Numbered from the stretch's first letter, positions 7,809-18,483 are shown. The stretch is DNA of 64,000 nucleotides from Mycolicibacterium boenickei (GCF_010731295.1 NZ_AP022579.1:6200001-6264000), one strand, 5' to 3'. Notes: generated by a model from the sequence alone, not told the origin. Program-made: numbers and translations.

Positions 7809-8729
7809 ATGGCCATGGATATGGAACGAATGCTGGCGAAGATCAAGGACCGGCAATGGGCGCTGGCCGACATCGACTGGGACGCGCCGGGCGCCGAGAC
7901 CATCACCGACGAGATGCGGCCCAAGCTCAAGGCTTTCATGGCCGACCTGTGCTGGATCGAGAACGTCGGTGCACGCGGGTTCGCCGCGCTGGCGAAGAAG
8001 GCACCGACCCCGACCATCGCCGAGATCTACCGCTACTTCCACGCCGAAGAACAGCGGCACGCCAATGCCGAGCTGGCGCTGATGAAGCGCTGGGGCATGC
8101 TCGAAGACGGCGAGATGCCCGAACCGAACGTCAACATCCGGTTGGCCATCGAGTGGCTGGACACCTTCTCCGACCACATGTCGCTCTCGGTACTGGGCAC
8201 CGTCATCCCGATGCTCGAGGTCGCTCTCGACGGCGCGCTGTTGAAGTTCCTGCTCGAAGAGGTCGACGACCCCGTCTGCCATCAGGTGTTCGAGAAGATC
8301 AACAACGACGAATCCCGGCATATCGCGGTCGATTTCGAGGTGCTGAACATGATCGGCAACTCCACCGTGCGCAGGCTGGCGGTCGAGTTCGTCGGCAACG
8401 TGGCATCGCCCGGCGTCATCATCGGCACGTTGATGTACGTGCCGCTGCTCAACCGGATGCGCAACAACATCGTCGACATGGGCCTGCAACCGGAGAAGCT
8501 GTACAAGGCGATGATGCGCTTCAAGGAGATCGGTGGGCGCGGTGAGTACACCTGGCGGGTCCCGACCTATCAGCTGCTCAAGCTGCACGGCCGGATGGTG
8601 ACCAACCCGCGCCATCCGTACCACTGGATCGCCAACCCGATGGTGTGGGCCTCGGACCGCTATCCGAAGACGTTGCTGCGCCCGATTCCCAGCTGGTTCA
8701 AAGAGCTGACCCACGAGCCGGCGGCCTGA
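7809..8729 (+). CDS. Ferritin-like diiron protein (putative oxygenase/hydrolase)
   Basis: 306-residue all-helical protein with a carboxylate-bridged diiron signature: E51, E81-x-x-H84 (in EEQRH), E137 and E168-x-x-H171 (in DESRH), i.e. two ExxH motifs as in ferritin-like oxygenases. Such proteins are often annotated as metal-dependent hydrolase. A strong AAGGAGG ribosome binding site 7-8 bases upstream fixes the ATG at 7809; the open frame upstream is a shadow of the SDR gene. It is two bases after the SDR stop and one base before the monooxygenase. Probable role: O2-dependent oxidation of the operon's hydrophobic substrate. Confidence 0.82.
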   Translation: MAMDMERMLAKIKDRQWALADIDWDAPGAETITDEMRPKLKAFMADLCWIENVGARGFAALAKKAPTPTIAEIYRYFHAEEQRHANAELALMKRWGMLEDGEMPEPNVNIRLAIEWLDTFSDHMSLSVLGTVIPMLEVALDGALLKFLLEEVDDPVCHQVFEKINNDESRHIAVDFEVLNMIGNSTVRRLAVEFVGNVASPGVIIGTLMYVPLLNRMRNNIVDMGLQPEKLYKAMMRFKEIGGRGEYTWRVPTYQLLKLHGRMVTNPRHPYHWIANPMVWASDRYPKTLLRPIPSWFKELTHEPAA

Positions 8730-8730
8730 C

Positions 8731-10215
8731 ATGCGCACCTACGACACCCTGATCGTCGGCGCCGGGTTCACCGGCGTCGGCACCGCCATCAAACTCATCG
8801 AGGCCGGCGTCGACGACTTCATCATCCTGGACCGTTCGGACCGGGTCGGCGGGACCTGGCGCGACAACACCTATCCCGGTGCGGCGTGCGATATTCCGTC
8901 CCTGCTGTACTCGTTCTCGTTCGTCAAGAACCCGGACTGGTCCCGGGCCTACTCACCGGCCGGTGAGATCCGCCAACACATCGAGGACATGGTCGACGCC
9001 TTCGACCTGCGCCGGCGCATCCAATTCGGGATCGAGGTGAACGGCCTGACCTTCGACGAGACCGAGGGCGTCTGGACCGTGAAGACCACGGGCCGCAGGA
9101 AGTTTCAGGCCCGCACCGTGGTGCTGGCCTCCGGCCCTCTGCCCGACCACAAGTGGCCCGACATCCGCGGGCTGGACACCTACCAGGGCCACAAGATCCA
9201 CAGCGCGAACTGGGATCACGACTACGACTTCACCGGCAAGCGCGTCGCCGTCATCGGCACCGGAGCCAGTGCGGTACAGATCATCCCGGAGCTGGTGAAG
9301 ACGGCAGGCTTCGTCAAGGTGTTCCAACGCACCCCGGGCTGGGTGATCCCCCGCCTGGACATCGCCACCCCACCGGCGGCGCGCAGCTTGTTCGCGAAAG
9401 TGCCTGCCGTGCAACAGCTGGCCCGCCAGATCCTGTTCTGGGGTCACGAGGCCAGTGCGACCGCGATGGTGTGGGACACCCCGCTGACGGGGCTGGTGGC
9501 CCGGCTCGGTAAGGCGCACCTGCGCCGTCAGGTCGCCGACCCGTGGCTGCGCCGCCAGCTGACCCCGGACTTCACCCCCGGCTGCAAACGCATGCTGGTC
9601 TCCAGCGATTACTATCCGGCCCTGCAGCGCGACAACTGCAAGCTGATCGATTGGCCCATCGCCACCATGAGCCCGGTGGGCATCCGCACCAGCGACGGCA
9701 TCGAACACCACCTCGACGCGATCGTGTTCGCCACCGGCTTCGACGTGCACCTCACCGGTCCGCCCTACCCCGTCACCGGCCTGGGCGGCCGGTCCCTGGC
9801 CGACGAGTGGACGGGCGGCGCCCAGGCGTACAAGAGCATCAACGTCCACGGCTATCCCAACCTGTTCCTGATGACCGGGCCCAACTCCGGGCCGGGGCAC
9901 AACTCGCTTCTGGTCTACGTCGAGGGGCAGATCGACTACGCGGTCACCGGCATCAGCACGATCTTGCGCAAGAATCTGCGCTACCTCGACGTACGCGCTG
10001 ACGTCCAAGAGCGGCACAACACCCGGCTACAGCAGCGGCTGACGAAAACCACCTGGATGTCCGGATGCACCAGCTGGTACCTCACCGCCGACGGATTCAA
10101 CGCGTCGATGTATCCCGGCACCGCCACCCAGTATCTTCGACAGATGCGGGATTTCCGGCTCGGTGACTACCACGTGGCGCGCGACGCAGCTGTCGCGATC
10201 AGCTCCTCGGCCTGA
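8731..10215 (+). CDS. Flavin-containing (Baeyer-Villiger-type) monooxygenase
   Basis: FAD/NADPH monooxygenase, 494 residues. FAD Rossmann motif GAGFTG (10-15), NADPH Rossmann motif GTGASA (176-181), and between them the Baeyer-Villiger fingerprint in the form Y151-x-G-x-x-x-H157-x-x-x-W161-D162 (consensus begins with F). This predicts insertion of oxygen next to a ketone to give an ester or lactone, which the hydrolase at the head of the operon could open. Starts one base after the diiron gene and overlaps the MerR start by one base (TGATG). Native substrate unknown. Confidence 0.9.
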   Translation: MRTYDTLIVGAGFTGVGTAIKLIEAGVDDFIILDRSDRVGGTWRDNTYPGAACDIPSLLYSFSFVKNPDWSRAYSPAGEIRQHIEDMVDAFDLRRRIQFGIEVNGLTFDETEGVWTVKTTGRRKFQARTVVLASGPLPDHKWPDIRGLDTYQGHKIHSANWDHDYDFTGKRVAVIGTGASAVQIIPELVKTAGFVKVFQRTPGWVIPRLDIATPPAARSLFAKVPAVQQLARQILFWGHEASATAMVWDTPLTGLVARLGKAHLRRQVADPWLRRQLTPDFTPGCKRMLVSSDYYPALQRDNCKLIDWPIATMSPVGIRTSDGIEHHLDAIVFATGFDVHLTGPPYPVTGLGGRSLADEWTGGAQAYKSINVHGYPNLFLMTGPNSGPGHNSLLVYVEGQIDYAVTGISTILRKNLRYLDVRADVQERHNTRLQQRLTKTTWMSGCTSWYLTADGFNASMYPGTATQYLRQMRDFRLGDYHVARDAAVAISSSA

Positions 10216-11117
10216 TGGCGGCCAAGCAGCCCCGGCCACCGGCGGGCGCCATCTCGACGATCCTCACCGGTCTGCGTCGGGCCCCACGGCAGATCCGGCG
10301 CGGATCGCGGGACGTCATCGAAACTGCGGTGTCGCAACTCTTCGACGCCGCCGTACAGCCGCACGGCGCCGCGGCGTCCGGCGAATATCGGATCGACGAA
10401 CTCGCGCGGCTGGCCGACACCACCACCCGCAACATCCGGGTGTACCGCGACCGGGGGCTGCTGCACCCGCCGCTGCGGGTGGGCCGGATCGCGCTGTTCA
10501 ACGACACCCACCTGACCCGGCTGCGGCTGATCACCTCGATGCTGAACCGCGGCTACAACATCGCCCACGTGCACGAGATGCTCAGCGCCTGGGAGCAGGG
10601 CAAGGACATCGGCGACGTTCTCGGCCTGGAAGATGCCATCGCGGGCAACTGGGCCACCGAGAAGCCCGAGCGCATGCCGCTGGCCGACGCCAAACGTCTG
10701 GTCGACGACGAAGCCGGGTTCGACCGGCTCGTCGGCAACGGCGTGATCAAACTCGAAAAGACCTCAGATGAGGCGATAATCGTGCGGCCCAAGCTGATCG
10801 AGGCGTTCAACGAGGTCCGGCGATACGGCGTGCCGATCGACACCCTGATCAACGTCCACGAGCAGGTGGTGCCGCTGCTGGACCAGATCAGCTCGATCCT
10901 GGTGCAGGCCGGTGTGGAGCAGGTGTCTCAGAAGATCAAGCCCGGCGAGTCGCTGCCCGCCGATACCGAAGTGGCCGAACTGATCACGATGCTGATCCAG
11001 TTCCGTACCCAGGCCGTCTCCGCGGTGAGCGCGACACTGGCCGCCTCGATCGAGTCGACGATCGAATCGGTCGTCAGTCAGATGCTCACCGAGTACGTCG
11101 AGAAGGCCGCCGAGTAA
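10215..11117 (+). CDS. MerR-family transcriptional regulator
   Basis: 300-residue regulator, last gene of the operon. A MerR winged helix-turn-helix occupies ~57-125 ([20 protein letters not shown], then the wing with [14 protein letters not shown]). It is preceded by an unusual ~55-residue basic N-terminal extension and followed by a long helical effector/dimerisation region without the cysteine metal-binding signature of metal-sensing MerR proteins, so an organic ligand is more likely. The start overlaps the monooxygenase stop. Its stop is 7 bases from the convergent guaA stop. It may act on the operon promoter at 5891, whose dyad does not have the usual MerR spacing. Confidence 0.85.
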   Translation: MAAKQPRPPAGAISTILTGLRRAPRQIRRGSRDVIETAVSQLFDAAVQPHGAAASGEYRIDELARLADTTTRNIRVYRDRGLLHPPLRVGRIALFNDTHLTRLRLITSMLNRGYNIAHVHEMLSAWEQGKDIGDVLGLEDAIAGNWATEKPERMPLADAKRLVDDEAGFDRLVGNGVIKLEKTSDEAIIVRPKLIEAFNEVRRYGVPIDTLINVHEQVVPLLDQISSILVQAGVEQVSQKIKPGESLPADTEVAELITMLIQFRTQAVSAVSATLAASIESTIESVVSQMLTEYVEKAAE

Positions 11118-11124
11118 CCGGCGC

Positions 11125-12684
11125 CTACTCCCACTCGATGGTGCCCGGCGGCTTGCTGGTGACATCCAGCACCACCCGGTTGACCTCGGGCACCTCGTTG
11201 GTGATCCGGGTCGAAATCCGTTCCAGCACTTCGTAAGGCACCCGCGTCCAGTCCGCGGTCATGGCGTCCTCACTGGACACCGGCCGCAGCACGATCGGAT
11301 GACCGTAGGTCCGTCCGTCACCTTGCACACCCACCGAGCGCACGTCGGCCAGCAGCACCACCGGGCACTGCCAGATCTGCTGATCGAGACCGGCGGCGGT
11401 GAGCTCCTCACGGGCGATGGCGTCGGCACGCCGCAGGGTGTCGAGCCGGTCGGCCGTCACCTCTCCGACGATGCGGATGCCCAGACCCGGGCCCGGGAAC
11501 GGTTGGCGCCCAACGATTTCCTCGGGCAGGCCGAGCTCCCGGCCGACCGCGCGCACCTCATCCTTGAACAGCAGCCGCAGCGGCTCGACGAGCTTGAACT
11601 TCAGGTCGTCGGGCAGGCCACCGACGTTGTGGTGGCTCTTGATGTTGGCCGTGCCGGTGCCGCCACCGGATTCGACGACGTCGGGGTACAGGGTGCCCTG
11701 CACCAGGTACTCGATCTCGCCCTCGCTGGCGCCCAGGGTGTCGCGAACCACCCGCTCGAATGCCCGGATGAACTCCCGGCCGATGATCTTGCGCTTGCCC
11801 TCGGGATTGGTCACCCCGGACAGTGCCTCCAGGAAGCGATCGGCGACATCGAGGGTGACCAGCTTGGCCCCGGTCGCGGCGACGAAGTCACGCTCGACCT
11901 GCGCCCGCTCCCCGGCGCGCAGCAGGCCGTGGTCGACGAACACACACGTGAGCCGGTCGCCGATGGCGCGCTGCACCAACGCGGCCGCCACCGCGGAGTC
12001 GACACCGCCCGACAGTGCACAGATGGCCCGGCCGTCACCGATCTGGGCGCGCACCGCCTCGATCAGCTGATCGGCGATGTTGGCGGCGGTCCAGGTCGCA
12101 CCGATGCCGGCGAACTCGTGCAGGAACCGGCTCAGCACCTGTTGGCCGTGCGGGGAATGCAGCACCTCGGGGTGGTACTGCACGCCGGCCAGCCGCCGCG
12201 CCCGGTTCTCGAAGCCGGCGACGGGGGCTCCGGCGCTGGAGGCGATCACATTGAAGCCTTCAGGTGCCGCGGTGACCGCGTCGCCGTGGCTCATCCAGAC
12301 CGGTTGAGTGCCCGGCAGCTCGGCGTGCAGATCGCCACCGGAGACGCTCAGCTCAGTCCGCCCATATTCGCTGGTCCCGGTGTGTTCGACGGTCCCGCCG
12401 AGCGCTTGCGCCATGGCCTGGAAGCCGTAGCAGATGCCGAACACCGGGACGTCGAGATCGAACAGTGCGGGGTCGAGCCGAGGGGCACCGTCGGCGTAGA
12501 CACTGGCCGGGCCGCCCGAGAGCACGATGGCCTGCGGATCCTTGGCCTTGATCTCCTCGACCGTGGTGGTGTGCGGGATGACCTCGGAGAACACCCGCGC
12601 CTCACGGACCCGGCGAGCGATCAGCTGTGCGTACTGAGCGCCGAAGTCGACGACGAGGACAGGACGGGGGGATGCAGACGTCAC
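11125..12684 (-). CDS. guaA: GMP synthase (glutamine-hydrolysing)
   Basis: Converts XMP to GMP using glutamine and ATP, the last step of guanine nucleotide synthesis. 519 residues, full family length. Class I glutamine amidotransferase domain with C85 in GICYGFQA and H171-x-E173 (HPE); ATP pyrophosphatase domain with the P-loop SGGVDS (225-230); C-terminal dimerisation domain ending in PPGTIEWE. The start is GTG at 12684, six bases after a TAGACT -10 hexamer, implying a leaderless message. Functionally linked to guaB2/guaB3 at 26.8-29.5 kb. Confidence 0.98.
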   Translation of the reverse strand: MTSASPRPVLVVDFGAQYAQLIARRVREARVFSEVIPHTTTVEEIKAKDPQAIVLSGGPASVYADGAPRLDPALFDLDVPVFGICYGFQAMAQALGGTVEHTGTSEYGRTELSVSGGDLHAELPGTQPVWMSHGDAVTAAPEGFNVIASSAGAPVAGFENRARRLAGVQYHPEVLHSPHGQQVLSRFLHEFAGIGATWTAANIADQLIEAVRAQIGDGRAICALSGGVDSAVAAALVQRAIGDRLTCVFVDHGLLRAGERAQVERDFVAATGAKLVTLDVADRFLEALSGVTNPEGKRKIIGREFIRAFERVVRDTLGASEGEIEYLVQGTLYPDVVESGGGTGTANIKSHHNVGGLPDDLKFKLVEPLRLLFKDEVRAVGRELGLPEEIVGRQPFPGPGLGIRIVGEVTADRLDTLRRADAIAREELTAAGLDQQIWQCPVVLLADVRSVGVQGDGRTYGHPIVLRPVSSEDAMTADWTRVPYEVLERISTRITNEVPEVNRVVLDVTSKPPGTIEWE

Positions 12685-12690
12685 CGCAAC

Positions 12691-12696
12691 AGTCTA
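12691..12696 (-). promoter_or_regulatory. -10 box of a leaderless guaA promoter
   Basis: On the minus strand TAGACT (TANNNT) lies six bases before the GTG start of guaA, so the transcript would begin at the start codon. No good -35 box is visible, as is usual in mycobacteria. Confidence 0.45.
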
Positions 12697-12828
12697 GTGG
12701 GCAGGTCAGAGCGTGCTCGACGTGCCGGAAATGTTGAGAACCGGGTCAATGCCGAAGGCGTGTTCAAGGCCGCGTACCTCGCGGTGATTGCGCATGATGG
12801 AAGGGACGTCGGCGAAAGCGAGGACGCT

Positions 12829-13563
12829 GTGCTGGGCCTGCCCGAGCAGATCACCGCCTGCCTGTTCGACCTCGATGGCGTGCTGACCGATACCGCCAGC
12901 GTGCACAAGAAGGCCTGGAAGGCCATGTTCGACGACTATCTGCGCCGGCGGGCCGAACGCACCGGTGAACCCTTCGCGGCTTTCGACATCGGCGGCGACT
13001 ACCTGAACTACGTCGACGGCAAGCGCAGGCAGGACGGTGTTCGGTCGTTCCTGGCCAGCCGCGGGATCGAGCTGCCCGAGGGCACGCCGGATGACGCGGC
13101 CGACGCCGACACGATCGAGGGTCTGGGCAACCGCAAGAACGCGAGGTTCCACCAGGCACTCCAGCAGGACGGAGTCGAGGTGTTCGAGGGATCGCGGCGC
13201 TATCTGGAGGCTGTCGCACAGGCCGGTCTGCGCCGGGCCGTGGTGTCGTCGAGCGCCAACACCGAGGAGGTCCTCAAGATCACCGGATTGGACACATTCA
13301 TCGAGCAGCGGGTGGACGGGGTGACGATGCGCGACGAGAACCTGCCGGGCAAACCGGCGCCGGACAGCTTCCTGCGCGCCGCCGAACTTCTCGGCGTCTC
13401 CCCCGGTCAGGCCGCGGTGTTCGAGGACGCACTGGCCGGGGTGGCGGCGGGCCGGGCTGGCAAGTTCGGCTTCGTGGTCGGTGTGGACCGCGTCGGGCAA
13501 GCCGAACAGCTGCGCCGCGACGGCGCCGACGTCGTCGTCACCGACCTGGCGGAGTTGATGTAG
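12829..13563 (+). CDS. HAD-superfamily beta-phosphoglucomutase
   Basis: Predicted to interconvert beta-glucose-1-phosphate and glucose-6-phosphate; counterpart of Rv3400. HAD motif I is [10 protein letters not shown] (the two aspartates near residues 14 and 16), motif II is VVSSSANT, motif III is the GKPAPDSF lysine, and motif IV is VFEDALAGV. The start is GTG at 12829 with GCGAGGA a few bases upstream (244 residues); an in-frame GTG at 12784 would give 259 residues, closer to the M. tuberculosis length. Four bases separate it from the GH65 gene, the usual partner, which would release the beta-glucose-1-phosphate. Confidence 0.9.
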   Translation: MLGLPEQITACLFDLDGVLTDTASVHKKAWKAMFDDYLRRRAERTGEPFAAFDIGGDYLNYVDGKRRQDGVRSFLASRGIELPEGTPDDAADADTIEGLGNRKNARFHQALQQDGVEVFEGSRRYLEAVAQAGLRRAVVSSSANTEEVLKITGLDTFIEQRVDGVTMRDENLPGKPAPDSFLRAAELLGVSPGQAAVFEDALAGVAAGRAGKFGFVVGVDRVGQAEQLRRDGADVVVTDLAELM

Positions 13564-13567
13564 CGCC

Positions 13568-15937
13568 ATGATGATCACCCACGACGCGTACCCGGTGGAG
13601 CCCTGGCAGGTGCGCGAAACCCGTCTGGACCTCAACCTGCTGGCGCAGTCCGAATCGCTGTTCGCGCTGTCCAACGGCCACATCGGGTTGCGCGGCAACC
13701 TCGACGAGGGCGAGCCGTACGGCCTGCCCGGCACGTACCTGGCCGGATTCTTCGAAGTGCGCCCTTTGCCCTACGCGGAAGCGGGATTCGGCTACCCCGA
13801 GGCCGGGCAGACCGTCGTCGACGTCACCAACGGCAAGCTGCTGCGCCTGCTGGTCGATGACGAACCCTTCGACGTCCGCTACGGCGACCTGATCGACCAT
13901 GAGCGCACCCTGGACCTGCGCGCCGGAACCCTGACCCGCCTCGCCCACTGGCGTTCCCCGGCCGGCAAACAGGTCCGGATTCTGTCCACCCGGCTGGTGT
14001 CGTTCGCGCACCGCGGCGTCGCCGCCATCGAGTACATCGTCGAGGCGGTCGACGAATTCGTGCGCGTGACAGTGCAATCCGAACTCGTCACCAACGAGGA
14101 CCAGCCCGAGACATCGGGCGATCCCCGGGTCTCGGCAGTGCTCAAACACCCGCTGCACGCCGTCCACCACGAAAACACCGACAGCGGAGCACTTCTGGTG
14201 CACCGCACCCTCGGCAGCACAGTGATGATGGCGGCCGCGATGGACCATGACGTCGAGGTGCCCGGACGCGTGGAAGTCACTACCGACTCCCGCGACGACC
14301 TGGCCCGGACCACCGTCATCTGTGGCCTGCGGGCCGGGCAGAAGCTGCGCATCGTCAAATACCTCGGCTACGGATGGTCGAGCCTCCGGTCGCGTCCCGC
14401 CCTGCGAGATCAGGCCGCCGGGGCCATCACTGGCGCCCGCTACAGCGGGTGGCAGGGCCTGCTGGACTCCCAGCGCGCCTACCTCGACGAGTTCTGGGAC
14501 TCCGCCGACGTCGAGGTCGAAGGTGACCCGGATTGCCAGCAGGCGGTGCGATTCGGCTTGTTCCACGTGCTGCAGGCCAGTGCCCGCGCCGAGCGGCGTG
14601 CCATTGCGGGCAAAGGGCTGACCGGCACGGGTTATGACGGCCATGCCTTCTGGGACACCGAGGGTTTCGTGCTTCCGGTGCTGACCTACACCAAGCCCCA
14701 GGCGGCGGCCGACGCGCTGCGGTGGCGGGCGTCCACCTTGGACCTCGCCCGAGATCGCGCGCGACAGCTCGACCTGCAGGGCGCCAGCTTCCCGTGGCGC
14801 ACGATCAGGGGCGAGGAATGCTCGGCGTACTGGCCGGCCGGCACGGCCGCCTGGCACATCAATGCCGATATCGCCGCCGCGTTCGAGCGCTATCGCGTTG
14901 TCACGGGCGATGATTCGCTGGAGCAGGAGTGCGGCCTGGCGGTCCTGGTGGACACCGCCCGGTTGTGGATGTCGTTGGGGCACCATGACCGCCACGGGGT
15001 CTGGCATCTGGACGGCGTGACCGGACCCGACGAGTACACCGCGGTGGTGCGCGACAACGTCTTCACCAACCTCATGGCCGCACACAACCTGCGGGTGGCC
15101 GTCGACGCCTGCACCCGCCATCCCGACGCGTCCTACTCGATGGGCGTGACCACCGAGGAGACTGCGGCCTGGCGCGACGCCGCCGATGCCGCCCACATCC
15201 CCTACGACGACGAACTGGGTGTGCACCCCCAGTGCCAGGGCTTCACCACGCTGGCCGAATGGGACTTCTCGGCCAACACCTCCTATCCGCTGCTGCTGCA
15301 CGAGCCCTACGTCCGGCTCTACCCGGCCCAGGTGCTCAAACAGGCCGACCTGGTGCTGGCCATGCAGTGGCAGAGCCACGCGTTCACCCCCGAACAGAAG
15401 GCCCGCAACGTCGACTACTACGAGCGGCGCACCACCAGGGACTCGTCGTTGTCGGCATGCACCCAGGCGGTGATGTGCGCCGAAGTGGGGCACCTGGAGC
15501 TGGCGCACGACTACGCCTACGAGGCCGCGCTGATCGATCTGCGTGATCTGCACCAGAACACCCGCGACGGCCTGCACATGGCCTCACTGGCCGGGGCGTG
15601 GACCGCGCTGGTGGCCGGATTCGGCGGGTTGCGCGACGATGAGGGCATCCTGTCGCTCGATCCCCACTTGCCCGACGGCATCTCGTGTCTGCGATTCCGG
15701 TTGCGGTGGAAGGATTTCCGCCTGACAGTGGACGCTCATCACGACACCGTCACCTACACGTTGCGCGACGGGCCCGACGGGTCGCTGACGATTCGTCACG
15801 CCGGAGACGACGTGGTGCTCAACACCGGTGGGCCGACCACCGTCGCGGTCAGGCCCCGGCATCCGATGCTGCCCGCCCCACCGCAGCCGGCCGGCCGGGA
15901 GCCGGTACGCCGTCGCGCCGGCCACTCCGACCACTGA
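13568..15937 (+). CDS. Glycoside hydrolase family 65 enzyme (trehalose/maltose phosphorylase type)
   Basis: 789-residue GH65 enzyme, counterpart of Rv3401. The general acid is E489 in GPDEYTAVVRDN; the N-terminal beta-sandwich (~1-270), linker and (alpha/alpha)6 barrel (~320-700) follow the family order, and the phosphate-loop region around KQADLVLAM and the TTRDSSLS block supports a phosphorylase rather than a hydrolase. Together with the adjacent beta-phosphoglucomutase it would split a glucose disaccharide (trehalose, maltose or kojibiose) into glucose and beta-glucose-1-phosphate and feed the latter to glycolysis. The disaccharide cannot be told from sequence alone. Confidence 0.9.
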   Translation: MMITHDAYPVEPWQVRETRLDLNLLAQSESLFALSNGHIGLRGNLDEGEPYGLPGTYLAGFFEVRPLPYAEAGFGYPEAGQTVVDVTNGKLLRLLVDDEPFDVRYGDLIDHERTLDLRAGTLTRLAHWRSPAGKQVRILSTRLVSFAHRGVAAIEYIVEAVDEFVRVTVQSELVTNEDQPETSGDPRVSAVLKHPLHAVHHENTDSGALLVHRTLGSTVMMAAAMDHDVEVPGRVEVTTDSRDDLARTTVICGLRAGQKLRIVKYLGYGWSSLRSRPALRDQAAGAITGARYSGWQGLLDSQRAYLDEFWDSADVEVEGDPDCQQAVRFGLFHVLQASARAERRAIAGKGLTGTGYDGHAFWDTEGFVLPVLTYTKPQAAADALRWRASTLDLARDRARQLDLQGASFPWRTIRGEECSAYWPAGTAAWHINADIAAAFERYRVVTGDDSLEQECGLAVLVDTARLWMSLGHHDRHGVWHLDGVTGPDEYTAVVRDNVFTNLMAAHNLRVAVDACTRHPDASYSMGVTTEETAAWRDAADAAHIPYDDELGVHPQCQGFTTLAEWDFSANTSYPLLLHEPYVRLYPAQVLKQADLVLAMQWQSHAFTPEQKARNVDYYERRTTRDSSLSACTQAVMCAEVGHLELAHDYAYEAALIDLRDLHQNTRDGLHMASLAGAWTALVAGFGGLRDDEGILSLDPHLPDGISCLRFRLRWKDFRLTVDAHHDTVTYTLRDGPDGSLTIRHAGDDVVLNTGGPTTVAVRPRHPMLPAPPQPAGREPVRRRAGHSDH

Positions 15938-16051
15938 CGATCGCCCCGGCGGGGTTTGGAATCCGCGCATCACGGGGTACCCGGCTCCCGTACGTCACGG
16001 CGGTGGCGTCGCTGCGCGGCGCTCACCGCTGAACAGCGAAAGGAGCGTGGG

Positions 16052-17506
16052 GTGACCGGTACCCAGCCCAAGCCGACAACCACCGACGCCGGAATCCCGG
16101 TATACAGCGACGAACACTCGTTGACGGTCGGTCCCGACGGGCCGATCCTGCTGCAGGATCACTACCTGATCGAGCAGATGGCGATGTTCAACCGGGAGCG
16201 CATTCCGGAGCGCCAGCCACACGCCAAGGGCGGTGGCGCATTCGGTCATTTCGAGGTGACCCACGATGTCAGCGCCTACACCAAGGCCGCGGTGTTCCAG
16301 CCGGGCGTCAAGACCGAGACTTTGACCCGGTTCTCGACCGTGGCCGGTGAACGGGGCAGCCCAGACACCTGGCGCGACCCTCGCGGGTTCGCGACCAAGT
16401 TCTACACCACCGAGGGCAATTTCGACATGGTCGGCAACAACACCCCGGTGTTCTTCATGCGGGACCCGTTGAAGTTCCAGCACTTCATCCGCTCGCAGAA
16501 GCGGCGATCCGACAACAACACCCGCGATCACGACATGCAGTGGGATTTCTGGACGCTTTCGCCGGAATCCGCGCACCAAGTCACCTGGCTGATGGGTGAC
16601 CGCGGCATCCCGAAAGACTGGCGGCACATGAACGGCTACTCCAGTCACACCTACAGCTGGATCAACGCCGCCGGAGAAATCACCTGGGTGAAGTACCACT
16701 TCATCACCAACCAGGGCATCGACTTCCTCACCCAGGAGGAAGCCGACCGCATGGCCGGCGTCGACGGCGATGCCCATCAGCGTGATCTGTACGACTCGAT
16801 CGACCGCGGCGACTTCCCGAGCTGGACGCTGAAGGTGCAGCTCATGCCGTTCGAGGACGCCAAGGACTACCGGTTCAACCCGTTCGACCTGACCAAGGTG
16901 TGGCCGCACGGCGACTACCCGCTGCACGATGTCGGCACGCTGACGCTGGACCGCAACGTCACCGACTATCACACCGAGATCGAGCAGGCCGCGTTCGAGC
17001 CGAACAACCGGGTGGCCGGCACCGGTCTGAGTCCCGACAAGATGCTGTTGGCCCGCGACTTCTCCTACGCCGACGCCCACCGTCACCGGCTCGGGACCAA
17101 CTACAAGCAGATCCCGGTGAACGCGCCGAAGGTCGAGGTCAACAGCTACTCGAAGGACGGCGCGATGCGGATCAAGAATGTGACCGATCCGGTGTACGCA
17201 CCGAACTCCTACGGCGGGCCGCAGGCCGATCCGGCGCGTACCGGCGAATCGGTCTGGCGCGCCGACGGCGACATGGTGCGCGCGGCTTACACGCTGCACG
17301 CCGAGGACGACGATTGGGGCCAGGCGGGAACCATGGTGCGCGACGTGCTCGACGACGCGGCGCGGGCCCGGCTGGTCTCCAACATCGCCGGCCATCTGTC
17401 GAAGGGCGTCTCACAGCAGGTCCTGGAACGGGCCTTCGAGTATTGGAAGAACGTCGACAAGCAGTTGGGCGAGAAGGTCGAGGCCGAGTTCAACAGGGGC
17501 GGCTGA
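16052..17506 (+). CDS. Monofunctional haem catalase (small-subunit, clade 3 type)
   Basis: Dismutates hydrogen peroxide. 484 residues, the length of small-subunit catalases. Catalytic H57 ([11 protein letters not shown]), the distal asparagine in VGNNTPVFF (~129) and the haem-ligand Y339 in [14 protein letters not shown] are all present. Start is GTG at 16052 with AAAGGAG upstream; the frame is open above it but overlaps the low-information end of the GH65 region. It is distinct from the catalase-peroxidase KatG. It converges with the LysR gene at 17537; no OxyR-type regulator is adjacent. Confidence 0.95.
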   Translation: MTGTQPKPTTTDAGIPVYSDEHSLTVGPDGPILLQDHYLIEQMAMFNRERIPERQPHAKGGGAFGHFEVTHDVSAYTKAAVFQPGVKTETLTRFSTVAGERGSPDTWRDPRGFATKFYTTEGNFDMVGNNTPVFFMRDPLKFQHFIRSQKRRSDNNTRDHDMQWDFWTLSPESAHQVTWLMGDRGIPKDWRHMNGYSSHTYSWINAAGEITWVKYHFITNQGIDFLTQEEADRMAGVDGDAHQRDLYDSIDRGDFPSWTLKVQLMPFEDAKDYRFNPFDLTKVWPHGDYPLHDVGTLTLDRNVTDYHTEIEQAAFEPNNRVAGTGLSPDKMLLARDFSYADAHRHRLGTNYKQIPVNAPKVEVNSYSKDGAMRIKNVTDPVYAPNSYGGPQADPARTGESVWRADGDMVRAAYTLHAEDDDWGQAGTMVRDVLDDAARARLVSNIAGHLSKGVSQQVLERAFEYWKNVDKQLGEKVEAEFNRGG

Positions 17507-17536
17507 CCCGGGCGCGACCGTTGGATGCGCGCCTGA

Positions 17537-18466
17537 TCAGCGGTCCATCCACGCTGGGGCCCACACGTCGTCCGCGGCTGGCGGCCCGGAAATGCGCAGG
17601 TGGTCGCGCAGCGCGGCCAGAACGGGGTGCGGGTCTCCCGTGCGGTACAGCAGCACGTGCGGGTAGACCGGCGTCGGGTTGTGCAACGGGATGCGCCGTA
17701 GGTCGTGGGCCTGAGGCCACAGGTACCGGTCCCCGCGTCCGACGAGGGTGGCCAGCGAGCGCGAGTCAGCGAGCGCGTCCATCAGGGCCTCGTCACCGAA
17801 GTTGGGGCCGAGCGCGTCGATGCTCAGACCGAAGTCATCAGACAGCGCCTGGTAGAACGACGCCCACTCGGTGCCGGGCCTGATCCCCGGGATCCAGATC
17901 CGGTGGCCGGCCAGGTCCGCCGGCCTGACTCGCGGTGCGTTGGCCAATGAGTGGCCGGGTCCGACCATGAGCTCCAGGGGCGTGTCCAAGAGTCGTTCGG
18001 TGCTGATCCCGATCGGAACGTCGCCCTCGGCCAAAGCCCGGAAGGACGCGTCGATCGTCCCTTCGAGTACTGCACGGGCCGCCTGGACAGCGTTCTCGTT
18101 GCTCAGAGTGACCGCGTCGAGGTTCATCTCGGGGTGGCACCGGTAGAACCGGTAGACGGTCTGGGCAGGGGCGATGCGCCGGTTGAGGACGTCGATGCGC
18201 AAGGGCCGGCTACCGGGGCGCACAGCCAGCTCGGCCTGCTCGACGGCGGTGAGGACCTTCTTGGCGTGCGGCAAGAAGACCTGCCCGTCCAGGCTCAGCC
18301 GCGCGCCGCGGGTGGTCCGCACCAGGAGCGTGACCCCGAGGTGTTTCTCCAGGGCTGCAATCCGCTTGGAGGCCGCCTGCTGGCTGATTCCGAGCTCGTC
18401 CGCCGCCGCCTGGAACTGGCCCGTCTCCGCGACGGCCACAAACGTCCGCATCGCCGCAACGTCCAC
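17537..18466 (-). CDS. LysR-family transcriptional regulator
   Basis: 309 residues: winged helix-turn-helix at ~1-60 (FQAAADELGISQQAASKRIAALE) and a periplasmic-binding-protein-like effector domain (~90-300). Start is GTG at 18466. It is divergent from the acetyltransferase gene at 18556, with an 89-base shared region holding the ACAAC-N5-GTTGT dyad; by LysR custom it probably controls that neighbour and itself. Its 3' end faces the catalase gene. It might alternatively serve the catalase, but the divergent layout favours the acetyltransferase. Confidence 0.92.
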   Translation of the reverse strand: MDVAAMRTFVAVAETGQFQAAADELGISQQAASKRIAALEKHLGVTLLVRTTRGARLSLDGQVFLPHAKKVLTAVEQAELAVRPGSRPLRIDVLNRRIAPAQTVYRFYRCHPEMNLDAVTLSNENAVQAARAVLEGTIDASFRALAEGDVPIGISTERLLDTPLELMVGPGHSLANAPRVRPADLAGHRIWIPGIRPGTEWASFYQALSDDFGLSIDALGPNFGDEALMDALADSRSLATLVGRGDRYLWPQAHDLRRIPLHNPTPVYPHVLLYRTGDPHPVLAALRDHLRISGPPAADDVWAPAWMDR

Positions 18467-18483
18467 ACTCCCACCCTAGTTTC

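Noticed and set aside
11299-12828. Upstream extension of the HAD phosphatase reading frame
   Set aside because: The extension is antisense to guaA; HAD family sequence begins at about 12829, with a suitable GTG and ribosome binding site.
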